From Actinophytocola algeriensis (GTDB lineage Bacteria > Actinomycetota > Actinomycetes > Mycobacteriales > Pseudonocardiaceae), in NCBI RefSeq assembly GCF_014203735.1, contig NZ_JACHJQ010000003.1:419326-483325 (forward strand): 64,000 nt of DNA, written 5' to 3'. Below the pieces are notes generated by a model. It was not told the origin of the DNA. It saw only the letters and a list, made by a program, of their open reading frames with translations, and did not search any database. Shown here in pieces: positions 26,015-39,585 of the stretch (its first letter is position 1; each line of letters begins with the position of its first letter). The position numbers and the translations under genes are program-made.

Positions 26015-27136
26015 TCAGCGCTTCTTCCGGCCTGTGTTCTTATTGCGGGAACGGTCTGCGCTCAGACCGGAATCGGTGGAGCCGTCCTTGTTCGCGGCAC
26101 CGTTCGGGGTGCTCGCCGAACCGGTCGGCTTGTTGGTGTTGCCGCCCGACTTGGGGCGAGCGGTGCCCGCAGCCTTCGCGTTCGGCGCGGGCTTCGCACC
26201 GGGGGCCGGCTTCTTGGGGGTACCTGCCGCCTTGGCGTTCGGCGCGGGCTTCGCACCCGGAGCGGGCGCGGTGCCCGGCCGCTTCTTCGCGGTGTCCGGC
26301 TTGGCGCCCGGCTTCGGCGCGAGGTTGGTCCGCTTCTCGATCGCCGCGGTCTTCTTCTCCTCTTCCTCGCGGTCGATCCGCTTGTAGACGAACCGCTGCT
26401 GCATCAGCGTCCAGAAGTTGTTCGACAGCCAGTAGAGGAGCAGACCGATGGGGAAGAAGAAGCCGAAGACGAGCACACCGATCGGGAAGACGTACATCGT
26501 CAGCTTGTTCATGATCGCGGTCTGCGCGGTCGCCGACGCGGGGTTCTGGCGCTCGACCGAGTGACGAGCGGTCAGGTAGGTCAGGACGCTCGCGAGGATC
26601 ATCAGCGGGATCGACACGATGATGACCGCGGTGCGGTCGCCCGCGCCGTAGCGCTCGAGCAGCTCCTGCGGCTGGGTGATGAAGTTCGACAGACCCGCGC
26701 CGAAGAGGTTGGCCTGGAGGTAGGAGCTGACGCCGCTCGCGTCGAAGAAGTAGTTCTCGTTCGGGCTGTTGCCGAACGAGCGCAGCACGTGGAACAGACC
26801 GATGAACACCGGGATCTGCAGCAGCATCGGCAGGCAGCCACCGAGCGGGCTGAACCCGTGCTCGCGCTGGAGCTTCTGCATCTCCTGCGCCTGGCGCTGC
26901 CGGTCGTTCGCGTACTTCTTCTGGATCTTCTTGATCTCCGGCGCGAACTCCTGCATGGTCCGCATCGAGCGGACCTGCTTCACGAACGGCTTGAACATGA
27001 TCGCCCGCAGCGTCCACACCAGGAACACGATGCCGAGCGCCCAGGCGACACCGCTGGACTCACCGAACACGTGCCCGAACACCCAGTGCCAGCACCAGAG
27101 GATGAACGACACGGGGTAGTAGATGAAGTCGAGCAC
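26015..27136 (-). CDS. yidC: Membrane protein insertase YidC
   Basis: A 373-residue Oxa1/YidC insertase. Five membrane helices span about residues 1-255 (FIYYPVSFILWCWHWVFG first), with the conserved basic loop FKPFVKQVRSM and the coiled cytoplasmic hairpin after it, and the family end FFFPIGLLLYWLSNNFWTLM. After about residue 270 comes a long lysine/alanine/proline tail, which probably contacts ribosomes, and which holds an internal repeat. Start GTG 27136 follows AAGGAG and is where homology begins; the frame is open another 42 codons upstream, into yidD. YidD lies upstream and Jag downstream. Confidence 0.95.
   Translation of the reverse strand: MLDFIYYPVSFILWCWHWVFGHVFGESSGVAWALGIVFLVWTLRAIMFKPFVKQVRSMRTMQEFAPEIKKIQKKYANDRQRQAQEMQKLQREHGFSPLGGCLPMLLQIPVFIGLFHVLRSFGNSPNENYFFDASGVSSYLQANLFGAGLSNFITQPQELLERYGAGDRTAVIIVSIPLMILASVLTYLTARHSVERQNPASATAQTAIMNKLTMYVFPIGVLVFGFFFPIGLLLYWLSNNFWTLMQQRFVYKRIDREEEEKKTAAIEKRTNLAPKPGAKPDTAKKRPGTAPAPGAKPAPNAKAAGTPKKPAPGAKPAPNAKAAGTARPKSGGNTNKPTGSASTPNGAANKDGSTDSGLSADRSRNKNTGRKKR
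26161..26275 (-). repeat. Internal repeat in the YidC tail
   Basis: Two copies of a coding unit for PAPGAKPAPNAKAAGT lie in tandem. The DNA copies share runs such as TTCGGCGCGGGCTTCGCACC, so the duplication is recent at DNA level. Confidence 0.75.
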
Positions 27137-27141
27137 GAGAG

Positions 27142-27495
27142 CTACTCCTTGGCGGCAGTGTGGTGTTCGAGGTCTTCGTTCGCGGAGCTTGCGGAGCGAA
27201 CCGTCAAGTTCCGGCGTGGCGGTGGTACCGGGTCGTAACCACCGGGGTGCCACGGCCCGCACCGCAGCAGCCTGCGCACGGTGAGCCAGGAGCCGCGCAG
27301 CGCGCCGTGGGTCGAGAGCGCCTCGACGGCGTACGCGCTACAGCTCGGCTCGAACCGGCAGCTGGGGGGAAGCACCGGCGAGATCCACCGCCGGTAGAAG
27401 TTGACCGGCACCAGGAGCACTCGCGCCACCGGACCGGGCCGTCGCGCGGATTCCGTCGGGTGGACCTGATCCTCTGTGTCGTGCGTGGTGGTCAC
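27142..27495 (-). CDS. yidD: Membrane protein insertion efficiency factor YidD
   Basis: A 117-residue small membrane-associated protein that helps YidC. The family core is [20 protein letters not shown] followed by [10 protein letters not shown], with the cysteine triad, and [16 protein letters not shown]. The GTG start overlaps the rnpA stop (GTGA). The last 20 codons run through a copy of the dispersed repeat, giving an unusual Ser/Ala-rich end ([14 protein letters not shown]), so the C-terminus may have been extended by the repeat. Confidence 0.93.
   Translation of the reverse strand: MTTTHDTEDQVHPTESARRPGPVARVLLVPVNFYRRWISPVLPPSCRFEPSCSAYAVEALSTHGALRGSWLTVRRLLRCGPWHPGGYDPVPPPRRNLTVRSASSANEDLEHHTAAKE
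27181..27201. repeat. Copy 3 of the dispersed GCGGAGCTTGCGGAGC repeat
   Basis: CGCGGAGCTTGCGGAGCGAA matches the 19 core bases exactly. It lies inside the 3' end of yidD, antisense to it. Confidence 0.7.
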
Positions 27496-27908
27496 TGGGC
27501 ACCGCCGGTCTCACTGTGGTCGCGGCTCAGCCGCAGTCGCCGCAAGGCGGAGTCGATGTCGCCGCCGAGTTCGGCGCTCGCCGCCGAGGCAGCGGACGGC
27601 AGCGCCCGCACGACCAACGTGCAACCAGGACGAACGGTTCCCAGCCGGTCGCGCACGACGTGGCGAAGGCGGCGGGCGACCCGGTGGCGTACCACCGAGT
27701 TGCCCACCGCCTTGCTGACCACGAACCCGACCCGGGGCACCGCACCGGCGTCGGTCATGACCGGATCGACCTTGGGCACGCCGAAGCCGGCGACCTCCTC
27801 GGCCGTGATGGCATGCACGACGAGCCTGGGACGCCCAGCGCGGCGTCCCTTTCTGGTCACGAGCCGAAAGTTGTCGCTACCGGTCAGTCGACTGGGCGCG
27901 GGGAGCAA
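27492..27908 (-). CDS. rnpA: Ribonuclease P protein component
   Basis: A 138-residue protein cofactor of RNase P, which trims tRNA 5' ends. The conserved [20 protein letters not shown] segment followed by RLRHVVRD is the RNR motif that contacts RNA. It starts at a TTG two bases after the rpmH stop, the usual tight coupling, and its end overlaps yidD. A C-terminal Ser/Ala/Arg stretch is longer than in most relatives. Confidence 0.95.
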   Translation of the reverse strand: MLPAPSRLTGSDNFRLVTRKGRRAGRPRLVVHAITAEEVAGFGVPKVDPVMTDAGAVPRVGFVVSKAVGNSVVRHRVARRLRHVVRDRLGTVRPGCTLVVRALPSAASAASAELGGDIDSALRRLRLSRDHSETGGAQ

Positions 27909-27910
27909 GC

Positions 27911-28048
27911 TCAGGCAGACAGGCTCTTGCGACCCTTGCGACGACGAGCCGCGAGGATCGCACGGCCGGCACGGGTGCGCATGCGCAGACGGAACCCATG
28001 GGTACGCGCCCGGCGGCGGTTGTTCGGCTGGAAAGTACGCTTGCTCAC
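27911..28048 (-). CDS. rpmH: 50S ribosomal protein L34
   Basis: A 45-residue, strongly basic ribosomal protein reading [20 protein letters not shown] then [11 protein letters not shown], an unmistakable L34. GTG start at 28048 with GGGAG before it. It leads the operon rpmH-rnpA-yidD-yidC-jag-rsmG and lies divergent to dnaA, the classical bacterial origin arrangement. A TACTTT (28076-28081, minus strand) may be its -10. Confidence 0.97.
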   Translation of the reverse strand: MSKRTFQPNNRRRARTHGFRLRMRTRAGRAILAARRRKGRKSLSA

Positions 28049-28480
28049 GGCTGAATCTCCCGATACTGGCTCGTCAAAGTACGTCTGTCCCCGTCGCGGC
28101 CTGACGGCGCGCAGGACTCACCCACAACTGACGGGAGACCTTCACAGGGTACGCACCCAGCCCAGGACCAACGCACCCGGGGGTGCGTTGGGGCCGCTCG
28201 ACGACACGCCGCGCACACTCGGTGCTTGCTTCCCGACATGCCTTGTGGCATGGCCCGGGGCTTGTTAGCGTGCGTGCTCTTGGTCGGCCGGTCGGGAGTG
28301 GGAGCCCGCCGCGCCGCCGGAGATACGGCAGGCCCTCCTGCGGGTTCCGCTGCGGTTCGCCGTACCTTCGTGCACAGTTGTGGACAACTTGTGGATGCCG
28401 CTCGTACGACGGGTCGCGTCCGCCACGACTGAGGGGCCGCAGTGATGGTGCATGGCCAACGAGGGGAGGGGAGCTCGTAG
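28049..28480. promoter_or_regulatory. rpmH-dnaA intergenic region with DnaA boxes
   Basis: No gene is credible in these 432 bases. They hold a perfect hairpin CAACGCACCC-GG-GGGTGCGTTG (28169-28190), a second one CATGCC-TTGT-GGCATG (28237-28252), and near the dnaA side one consensus DnaA box TGTGGACAA (28379-28387) followed by TTGTGGAT (28389-28396). The boxes suggest that DnaA controls its own promoter. Opposing promoters for rpmH and dnaA must both be here. Confidence 0.7.
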
Positions 28481-30151
28481 GTGTCCGAGCAGCAGGTGAA
28501 CCTTAGTGTGGTGTGGGAGCAGGTCGTGCGGGAGTTGTCCGCAGGCACGCTCTCCCCACAGCAGCGGGCATGGATGCGGGTGACCCGGCCCATCGGACTG
28601 CTGGACGGCACCGCCCTTCTCGCCGCGCCGAGCGACTTCGCGAAGGACGCGATCGAACGAGCGCTCCGCGACCCGATCACCGACGCGCTGTCCCGCAGGC
28701 TCGGCCGCGTCGTCTCACTGGCCGTGAAGGTCGACCCCATGGGCTCCCAGTCCGCACCGCCGCCGCCCCCGGTCACCATGCCGCCGGTGCCCTCGGTGCC
28801 TCAGATGCCTGCCCCACCGCGTGGCGCCCCGGCACCGCCGCCCCCGATGCCGCCCCAGCCGCGGCCCGGCACACCGCGTCCCGGCGTCGGTTCGCTCGTC
28901 GAGCAGACGCTGGTGATGGCGCCCATCACCGCAGTGGACAGTAATAACACTGAGAAGCCCTCGGCGGCGGGCGACACCGGCGCCGACGGTGACAACGACG
29001 AAGTGGACGAGGTCGGCGACGCGCTCGCCACCGTCCACGAGATCTGGCCGCCGTACTCCGGGCAGCCGCCTGCGAGCGGGCAGCCGTTCACCGCGCCCGC
29101 CCAACCGCAGACCTCCAAGACGCGGCTGAACGAGAAGTACACGTTCGACACGTTCGTCATCGGCGCCTCCAACCGCTTCGCGCACGCGGCCGCGGTCGCC
29201 GTCGCCGAGGCACCCGCCCGCGCGTACAACCCGTTGTTCATCTGGGGTGAGTCCGGGCTCGGCAAGACGCACCTGCTGCACGCGGTCGGCCACTACGCGC
29301 AGCGCCTGTTCCCCGGCATGCGCGTGCGGTACGTGTCGACCGAGGAGTTCACGAACGACTTCATCAACTCGCTGCGCGACGACCGCAAGGTCGCGTTCCA
29401 GCGGCGGTACCGCGACATCGACGTCCTGCTGGTGGACGACATCCAGTTCCTGGAGGGCAAGGAAGGCACCCAGGAGGAGTTCTTCCACACCTTCAACACG
29501 CTCCACAACGCGAACAAGCAGATCGTCGTGTCGTCCGACCGGCCGCCCAAGCGTCTGGAGACCCTGGAGGACCGGCTGCGCACGCGGTTCGAGTGGGGCC
29601 TGATCACCGACATCCAGCCGCCCGAGCTGGAGACGCGCATCGCGATCCTCCGCAAGAAGGCTGCCCAGGACCGCCTGCCCGCGCCGGCCGAGGTGCTGGA
29701 GTTCATCGCGGCCCGCATCGAGCACAACATCCGCGAACTCGAGGGCGCGCTCATCCGCGTCACCGCGTTCGCGTCGCTGAACCAGCAGCCGGTCGACGTG
29801 GGTCTCGCGGAGATCGTGCTGCGGGACCTGATCCCGGACTCGCAGGTGCCGGAGATCAGCGTCTCGACGATCATGGCCGTGACGGCCGAGTACTTCAGTG
29901 TCTCCCTGGACGACCTGTGCGGCCCGGGCAAGACGAAGGCGCTCGCACAGGCCCGGCAGATCTCCATGTATCTGTGCCGGGAGCTGACCGACCTGTCGCT
30001 GCCGAGGATCGGCCAGACCTTCGGCGGCCGCGACCACACGACCGTCATGCACGCGGAGAAGAAGATCCGCAAGGAGATGGCGGAGCGGCGGCGCGTGTAC
30101 GACCAGGTCCAGGAACTGACCTCGCGCATCAAGCAACGCGCTCGCGGCTAG
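28481..30151 (+). CDS. dnaA: Chromosomal replication initiator DnaA
   Basis: A 556-residue AAA+ initiator. Domain I (about 1-95) binds partner proteins; domain II (about 95-220) is a long Pro/Gly/Asp-rich linker; the AAA+ core shows Walker [13 protein letters not shown] and Walker [15 protein letters not shown]; domain IV carries the DnaA-box-reading helix [15 protein letters not shown]. The linker makes it longer than mycobacterial DnaA (about 507) and shorter than that of Streptomyces (about 650). Start GTG 28481 has GAGGGGAGGGGAG upstream at a rather long distance. Confidence 0.98.
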   Translation: MSEQQVNLSVVWEQVVRELSAGTLSPQQRAWMRVTRPIGLLDGTALLAAPSDFAKDAIERALRDPITDALSRRLGRVVSLAVKVDPMGSQSAPPPPPVTMPPVPSVPQMPAPPRGAPAPPPPMPPQPRPGTPRPGVGSLVEQTLVMAPITAVDSNNTEKPSAAGDTGADGDNDEVDEVGDALATVHEIWPPYSGQPPASGQPFTAPAQPQTSKTRLNEKYTFDTFVIGASNRFAHAAAVAVAEAPARAYNPLFIWGESGLGKTHLLHAVGHYAQRLFPGMRVRYVSTEEFTNDFINSLRDDRKVAFQRRYRDIDVLLVDDIQFLEGKEGTQEEFFHTFNTLHNANKQIVVSSDRPPKRLETLEDRLRTRFEWGLITDIQPPELETRIAILRKKAAQDRLPAPAEVLEFIAARIEHNIRELEGALIRVTAFASLNQQPVDVGLAEIVLRDLIPDSQVPEISVSTIMAVTAEYFSVSLDDLCGPGKTKALAQARQISMYLCRELTDLSLPRIGQTFGGRDHTTVMHAEKKIRKEMAERRRVYDQVQELTSRIKQRARG

Positions 30152-30743
30152 CCACGACTCCCGCTACGCGAGCTCCGTTCGACACCAACCCCCTTGTGCG
30201 GGCACGACTTTCCGGATCCAGTCGTGTCCGTCGTTGTGGTCTCCGTCGCACTCCAGCCCGTCGTCACCCGGAAAGGGGATTCATGACCATCCCCAACCCT
30301 GTGCACTGCCTGGGGGCAAACCGGGTCGCAGCTGGGGAGCGGGCTGTGGACAACTGTGGAGTACCTGTGGAAGAACCTTGCACAGGTTCGAGTTGTCCAC
30401 GGACCCCCCGAGTTGTCCACCGGTTGCACCCAGGTTCTACCCACAGCCGTCGACACGTCGCGACGTGCGGGTATGAGGGTTGTCCACACAATCCACAGGA
30501 CCTACTACTACGACTGTTTTTATCTCTAGGAGTTATCAACAAAACAAAAACAGGGGCTGTGAGTTCGCGAGCGAGCGCCGCGTCGCGGAGGCACTCGGAC
30601 GGCAGGGCCCGGGTGGAGCCTGGGATCCGCACGCTCTACGGTGGCGAGACACGTCTGGTTCTTTGCGGAGCTTGCGGAGCCAACGTCACAATTGCTCGAG
30701 GCGGCCCATCGCCGCATGCCCCTCGTGCCTGGAAAGGACTCTC
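30152..30743. other. oriC: oriC and dnaN leader region
   Basis: 592 bases between dnaA and dnaN with no credible gene. DnaA boxes: TGTGGACAA (30345-30353), TTGTCCACG (30393-30401), TTGTCCACC (30413-30421), TTGTCCACA (30480-30488) and TTATCAACA (30533-30541), plus weaker ones (CAATCCACA at 30489). An A/T-rich stretch at about 30501-30552 (TTTTTATCT and AACAAAACAAAAAC) is the likely unwinding site. This position and composition fit actinobacterial oriC. Further on lie one copy of the dispersed repeat and the dnaN ribosome site. Confidence 0.9.
30664..30689. repeat. Copy 4 of the dispersed GCGGAGCTTGCGGAGC repeat
   Basis: TGCGGAGCTTGCGGAGCCAAC, one change from the core, lies between oriC and dnaN. 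Confidence 0.65.
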
Positions 30744-31877
30744 ATGAAGATCCGCGTCGAGCGCGACGGTCTCGCCGACGCCGTCGCCTGGGTCGCGCGC
30801 TCGCTGCCGTCCCGGCCGCCGGTTCCCGTCCTGGGCGGGATCCTCCTGGATGCGAGCGGCTCCGACGGTCTGACGATCTCCGGTTTCGACTACGAGGTCT
30901 CGGCGACGGTGGGCGTCCCGGCGACGATCGCGGACGGCGGCCGCACGCTGGTGTCCGGCAGGCTGCTCGCCGACATCACGAAATCCCTTCCGGCACAACC
31001 GGTCGAGATCATGGTCGACGGTGCCCGGGTGTCGATCGCCTGTGGCAGCGCGAAGTTCTCGCTCCCGACGATGCCGGTCGAGGACTACCCACAGCTCCCG
31101 GCGATGCCGCCGCACGCCGGCCAGCTCGCCGGTGAGGTGTTCGGGCTCGCGGTCAGCCAGGTCGCCGTCGCGGCCGGCAAGGACGACACGCTCCCGATGC
31201 TGACCGGTGTCCGCGTGGAGATCTCCGGCGACAAGCTGACCCTCGTCGCGACCGACCGCTTCCGGCTCGCGATGCGCGAGTTCGCGTGGCAGCCCGACGA
31301 GAGCCTCGCCGCCGCGGGCGAGCTCGCGGTGCTCGTTCCGGCGCGCACGCTCGCTGACGCGGCGAAGGCACTCGGCACGTCCGGCAAGACCGTCGAGCTG
31401 GCGCTCTCCCCGGGCGACGGGCTCATCGGCCTGTCCGGCGCGGGCCGCCGCACCACGAGCCGGCTGCTCGACACGGAGTTCCCGCGCTACCGCCAGCTGC
31501 TCCCATCCGAGCAGACCGCGGCCGCGATCATCGAGGTGAGCCCGCTCGTCGAGGCGATCAAGCGCGTGTCGCTGGTCGCCGAGCGCGGCACCCAGGTCCG
31601 GCTCGAGTTCGCCGACGGCGGCCTGCGCCTGTCCGCGGGCGGCGACGACGAGGGGTCCGCGGAGGAGGAGCTGTCGGTCGACTACACCGGCGAGCCGGTG
31701 ACGATCGCGTTCAACCCCGGCTTCCTCCAGGAGGGCCTCGGCGCGTTGCACTCCGACCGCGCGGAGTTGTCCTTCACCACACCCAGCCGACCGGCGTTGA
31801 TCAAGCCCGTCGGCGAGGATGGAACTGTCACCCCGGGGTACCTGCACCTGTTGATGCCGGTGCGCCTTCCGGGCTGA
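30744..31877 (+). CDS. dnaN: DNA polymerase III beta subunit (sliding clamp)
   Basis: A 377-residue clamp of three similar domains that holds polymerase on DNA. Typical stretches are [13 protein letters not shown] in domain [12 protein letters not shown] in domain II, and the C-terminal [16 protein letters not shown] with the MPxR end that forms the partner pocket. Start ATG 30744 after GGAAAGGA. It follows oriC, as in nearly all actinobacteria. Confidence 0.97.
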   Translation: MKIRVERDGLADAVAWVARSLPSRPPVPVLGGILLDASGSDGLTISGFDYEVSATVGVPATIADGGRTLVSGRLLADITKSLPAQPVEIMVDGARVSIACGSAKFSLPTMPVEDYPQLPAMPPHAGQLAGEVFGLAVSQVAVAAGKDDTLPMLTGVRVEISGDKLTLVATDRFRLAMREFAWQPDESLAAAGELAVLVPARTLADAAKALGTSGKTVELALSPGDGLIGLSGAGRRTTSRLLDTEFPRYRQLLPSEQTAAAIIEVSPLVEAIKRVSLVAERGTQVRLEFADGGLRLSAGGDDEGSAEEELSVDYTGEPVTIAFNPGFLQEGLGALHSDRAELSFTTPSRPALIKPVGEDGTVTPGYLHLLMPVRLPG

Positions 31878-31906
31878 CCGGTTTCGGACTTCAGGAGGAG
31901 AACCAC

Positions 31907-32821
31907 ATGCAGCTCGGTCTCGTCGGTCTCGGCCGGATGGGCTTCAACATGCGCGAGCGCTTGCGCACGGCAGGCCACGAGGTGGTCGGCTACGACCGCA
32001 ACGCGGACGTGAGCGACAGCGAGTCGCTGGCCGACATGGTGTCGAAGCTGTCCGCGCCGCGCGCGGTCTGGGTGATGGTGCCCGCCGGTGAGCCGACGCG
32101 GCAGACGATCGCGGAGCTGTCGGAGCTGCTGTCCGAGGGCGACATCGTGATCGACGGCGGCAACTCCCGCTTCTCCGACGACCAGACGAACTCGGGCCTG
32201 CTCGCGGACAAGGGGATCGCCTACCTCGACTGCGGCGTGTCCGGTGGCGTGTGGGGCAAGGACAACGGCTACGGCCTGATGGTCGGTGGCGCCGCCGCCG
32301 ACGTCGAGCGCGTGATGCCGGTCTTCGACGCGCTGCGCCCGGAGGGTCCGCGCGAGGAGGGCTTCGCCCACGCGGGCGCGGTCGGTGCGGGCCATTACGC
32401 GAAGATGATTCACAACGGCATCGAGTACGGCCTGATGCAGGCCTACGCCGAGGGCTTCGAGCTGCTCGAGGCGGCGGAGGTCATCGAGGACGTGCCCGCG
32501 ACGATCAAGGCGTGGCAGCGCGGCACGGTCGTCCGGTCCTGGCTGCTCGACCTGCTGGTGCGGGCGCTCGACTCCGACCCGGAGCTCGACGACCTGCGCG
32601 GCTACGTCGAGGACTCGGGCGAGGGCCGGTGGACCGTCGAGGAGGCGATCAACCTCGCCGTGCCGGCGCCGGTGATCTCGGCCGCGTTGTTCGCCCGGTT
32701 CCGTTCGCGGCAGGACGACTCGCCCGCGATGCGTGCCGTGGCGTCGCTCCGCAACCAGTTCGGCGGGCACGCGGTGCAGTCCGCCGGGCCGACCTCGGGT
32801 GCGGGCAGCACGCAGGGCTGA
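31907..32821 (+). CDS. gnd: 6-phosphogluconate dehydrogenase (decarboxylating), short form
   Basis: A 304-residue oxidoreductase of the pentose phosphate pathway. The N-terminal dinucleotide fold is LGLVGLGRMGFNM; substrate and catalytic segments are DGGNSRF, CGVSGGVWG and KMIHNGIEYGLMQ. The short (about 300-residue) form lacks the long C-terminal domain of enterobacterial Gnd and often uses NAD. Start ATG 31907 follows AGGAGGAG. Location between dnaN and recF is typical of Streptomyces and Pseudonocardiaceae. Confidence 0.95.
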   Translation: MQLGLVGLGRMGFNMRERLRTAGHEVVGYDRNADVSDSESLADMVSKLSAPRAVWVMVPAGEPTRQTIAELSELLSEGDIVIDGGNSRFSDDQTNSGLLADKGIAYLDCGVSGGVWGKDNGYGLMVGGAAADVERVMPVFDALRPEGPREEGFAHAGAVGAGHYAKMIHNGIEYGLMQAYAEGFELLEAAEVIEDVPATIKAWQRGTVVRSWLLDLLVRALDSDPELDDLRGYVEDSGEGRWTVEEAINLAVPAPVISAALFARFRSRQDDSPAMRAVASLRNQFGGHAVQSAGPTSGAGSTQG

Positions 32822-32824
32822 GTG

Positions 32825-32855
32825 ACTGAGCGGAGCTTGCGGAGCGAACATTGTC
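32825..32855. repeat. Copy 5 of the dispersed repeat (first of a tandem pair)
   Basis: ACTGAGCGGAGCTTGCGGAG then CGAACATTGTC, an exact core match, just after the gnd stop. Confidence 0.75.
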
Positions 32856-32876
32856 ACTGAGCGGAGCTTGCGGATT
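32856..32876. repeat. Copy 6 of the dispersed repeat (second of a tandem pair)
   Basis: ACTGAGCGGAGCTTGCGGA repeats copy 5 after exactly 31 bases and runs into the recF start, supplying GGAG as its ribosome site. Confidence 0.75.
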
Positions 32877-34028
32877 GTGTACGTCCGGCACTTACAGGTC
32901 ACGGACTTCCGCTCGTGGGAGTACGCCGACCTGGAACTCGAACCGGGACCGGCGGTGCTCGTCGGGCAGAACGGGCAGGGCAAGACCAACCTCGTCGAGG
33001 CACTCGGGTACGCGGCGACGCTCGGCTCGCACCGGGTGGCGACCGACGCGCCGCTGATCCGCCACGGCTGTGCCCGCGCGATCGTGCGGACCGCGGTCGT
33101 CAACGAGGGCCGCGAGCTGACGATCGAACTGGAGATCACCGCTGGCAAGGCGAACCGCGCGCGGGTGAACCGGGGGCCGGTGCCCAGGACCAGGGACGTG
33201 CTGGGGATTCTGCGCACGGTGCTGTTCGCGCCGGAGGACCTGGCGCTCGTGCGGGGCGACCCCGGTGAACGGCGCCGGTTCCTCGACGAGCTGCTGGTGC
33301 TGCGCACACCGCGCTACGCAGGCGTCCGCGCCGACTACGACCGGGTGCTGCGGCAGCGGAACGCGCTGCTCAAGTCGTCGGGGCACGCCCGGCGCGCGGG
33401 GTCGGGGGGCGGTGATGCTCTGGGCACGCTGGACGTGTGGGACGGGCACCTGGCCCGGTACGGCGCCGAGCTGCTCGCGGCCAGGCTGGACCTGGTCGCG
33501 GACCTCGGGCCGCACCTCACCGCCGCGTACGCGGGGGTGGCGCCGGAGTCGCGGCCCGCGACGATCAGGTACCGGTCGGGCATCGCGGAATCGTTCCCCG
33601 CCGAGTACGGCACGACCGGGCGCGCCGACATGGAGGTGCTGACCGACGCGCTGCTCGCGGCGATGGCGGCGCACCGCGACCAGGAGCTGGACCGGGGCGT
33701 GAGCCTCGTCGGCCCGCACCGCGACGAGCTGGAGCTGACGCTCGACGCGTTCCCGGCGAAGGGGTACGCCTCCCACGGCGAGTCGTGGTCGTTCGCGCTC
33801 GCGCTGCGGCTCGCGTCCTACGAGCTGCTCCGGGATGACGGCAACGAACCGGTGCTCGTGCTCGACGACGTGTTCGCGGAGCTGGACCGGCGAAGACGGG
33901 AACGGCTCGCCGAGGTGTCGGTCGCGGCGGAACAGGTGCTCGTGACCGCCGCCGTACCGGAGGACGTCCCGAGCGAACTGGCAGGGGCCCGCTACCTTGT
34001 TTCCGACGGGGAGGTCCACCGTGAATGA
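32877..34028 (+). CDS. recF: DNA replication and repair protein RecF
   Basis: A 383-residue SMC-like ATPase that helps load RecA at gaps. Near the start [13 protein letters not shown] precedes Walker [14 protein letters not shown]; the signature [11 protein letters not shown] and Walker [12 protein letters not shown] follow. Start GTG 32877 puts the protein at the usual MYVRHL position; TTG 32868 would add three residues. The ribosome site GGAG comes from a copy of the dispersed repeat. The end overlaps dciA. Confidence 0.96.
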   Translation: MYVRHLQVTDFRSWEYADLELEPGPAVLVGQNGQGKTNLVEALGYAATLGSHRVATDAPLIRHGCARAIVRTAVVNEGRELTIELEITAGKANRARVNRGPVPRTRDVLGILRTVLFAPEDLALVRGDPGERRRFLDELLVLRTPRYAGVRADYDRVLRQRNALLKSSGHARRAGSGGGDALGTLDVWDGHLARYGAELLAARLDLVADLGPHLTAAYAGVAPESRPATIRYRSGIAESFPAEYGTTGRADMEVLTDALLAAMAAHRDQELDRGVSLVGPHRDELELTLDAFPAKGYASHGESWSFALALRLASYELLRDDGNEPVLVLDDVFAELDRRRRERLAEVSVAAEQVLVTAAVPEDVPSELAGARYLVSDGEVHRE

Positions 34029-34725
34029 TCACCGGAGAGTGACTGCGCGTGGTGTGACGGGTCCCACATCTGGGGACAAACCTGTGGATAGTGTGGATAA
34101 CGCTGACGCTCCGCGCCCTGCGGCGACCCCGGAGCGGGGGAAAACCGGCGATCTGACCACCCCGAAGGGTGCCGGGGCCGACGGCGCCGCAGGATCTACC
34201 ACGGAGAGTGACCATCCACAGCTCCGCGGTTCGGACCTCGCGCGGGCCGCGCTGGCGGCCGCGCGCGCCGCGTCCGGCGGCCCGGAGGCCAAGAAGAACA
34301 GGTTCGTGCGGCGCGGCGCGGGCGCGGTCAACCGGCGGCGACGCCGGTGGTCCGGTCCCGGTGCCGACGAGCGCGACCCGCAGCCCCTCGGGCGCATCGC
34401 GTCTCGTGTCGCGCTCGAGCGTGGTTGGTCGTCCCGGCTCACGACCGGCAGGCTGTTCGACAGGTGGGCCGTGATCGTCGGCGCCGACGTCGCCGAGCAC
34501 GCGCAGCCGGTCGAGCTGAAGGACGGGGAGCTGACCGTGCGGGCCGACTCCACCGCGTGGGCCACCCAGCTGCGTCTGCTGCAGAAGCAGCTGCTGATCA
34601 AGATCGCCGCCGGCGTCGGCCACGACGTGGTCAAACGGCTCAAAGTGCTGGGCCCGACGGCCCCGAGCTGGCGCTTCGGAACACGTCACGTGCGTGGCCG
34701 GGGCCCTCGCGACACCTACGGGTGA
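34021..34725 (+). CDS. dciA: DciA-family protein (DUF721), replicative helicase loader candidate
   Basis: A 234-residue protein matching mycobacterial Rv0004. The conserved DUF721 part is C-terminal (about 120-215: [48 protein letters not shown]). In bacteria without DnaC/DnaI, DciA loads the DnaB helicase; the assignment rests on that family knowledge. The first 110 residues are disordered. GTG 34021 overlaps the recF stop and has GGGGAGG upstream. Two tandem DnaA boxes lie in its first codons. Confidence 0.88.
   Translation: MNDHRRVTARGVTGPTSGDKPVDSVDNADAPRPAATPERGKTGDLTTPKGAGADGAAGSTTESDHPQLRGSDLARAALAAARAASGGPEAKKNRFVRRGAGAVNRRRRRWSGPGADERDPQPLGRIASRVALERGWSSRLTTGRLFDRWAVIVGADVAEHAQPVELKDGELTVRADSTAWATQLRLLQKQLLIKIAAGVGHDVVKRLKVLGPTAPSWRFGTRHVRGRGPRDTYG
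34083..34100. promoter_or_regulatory. Tandem DnaA boxes inside the 5' end of dciA
   Basis: TGTGGATAG (34083-34091) and TGTGGATAA (34092-34100) are directly adjacent; the second is the exact complement of TTATCCACA. They lie within coding sequence for the disordered part of DciA. Confidence 0.5.
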
Positions 34726-34832
34726 CCCCAAGTGGCGCTATTGGGGCGGAAGGTGTGAAATCCGCCTTGCAGGGCCCAGGCAGGCGTACCGGGTCGGTCC
34801 AGAGCCCCTTCGGGCGTCTGTGACAGAGCTAG

Positions 34833-36890
<2,058 letters not shown>

Positions 36891-36923
36891 TCGAGGGACG
36901 CGTGTGAAAGGAATCCCCGTTTC

Positions 36924-39557
<2,634 letters not shown>

Positions 39558-39585
39558 CAAGCCGCGAGACACGTAGGGGACCCGC

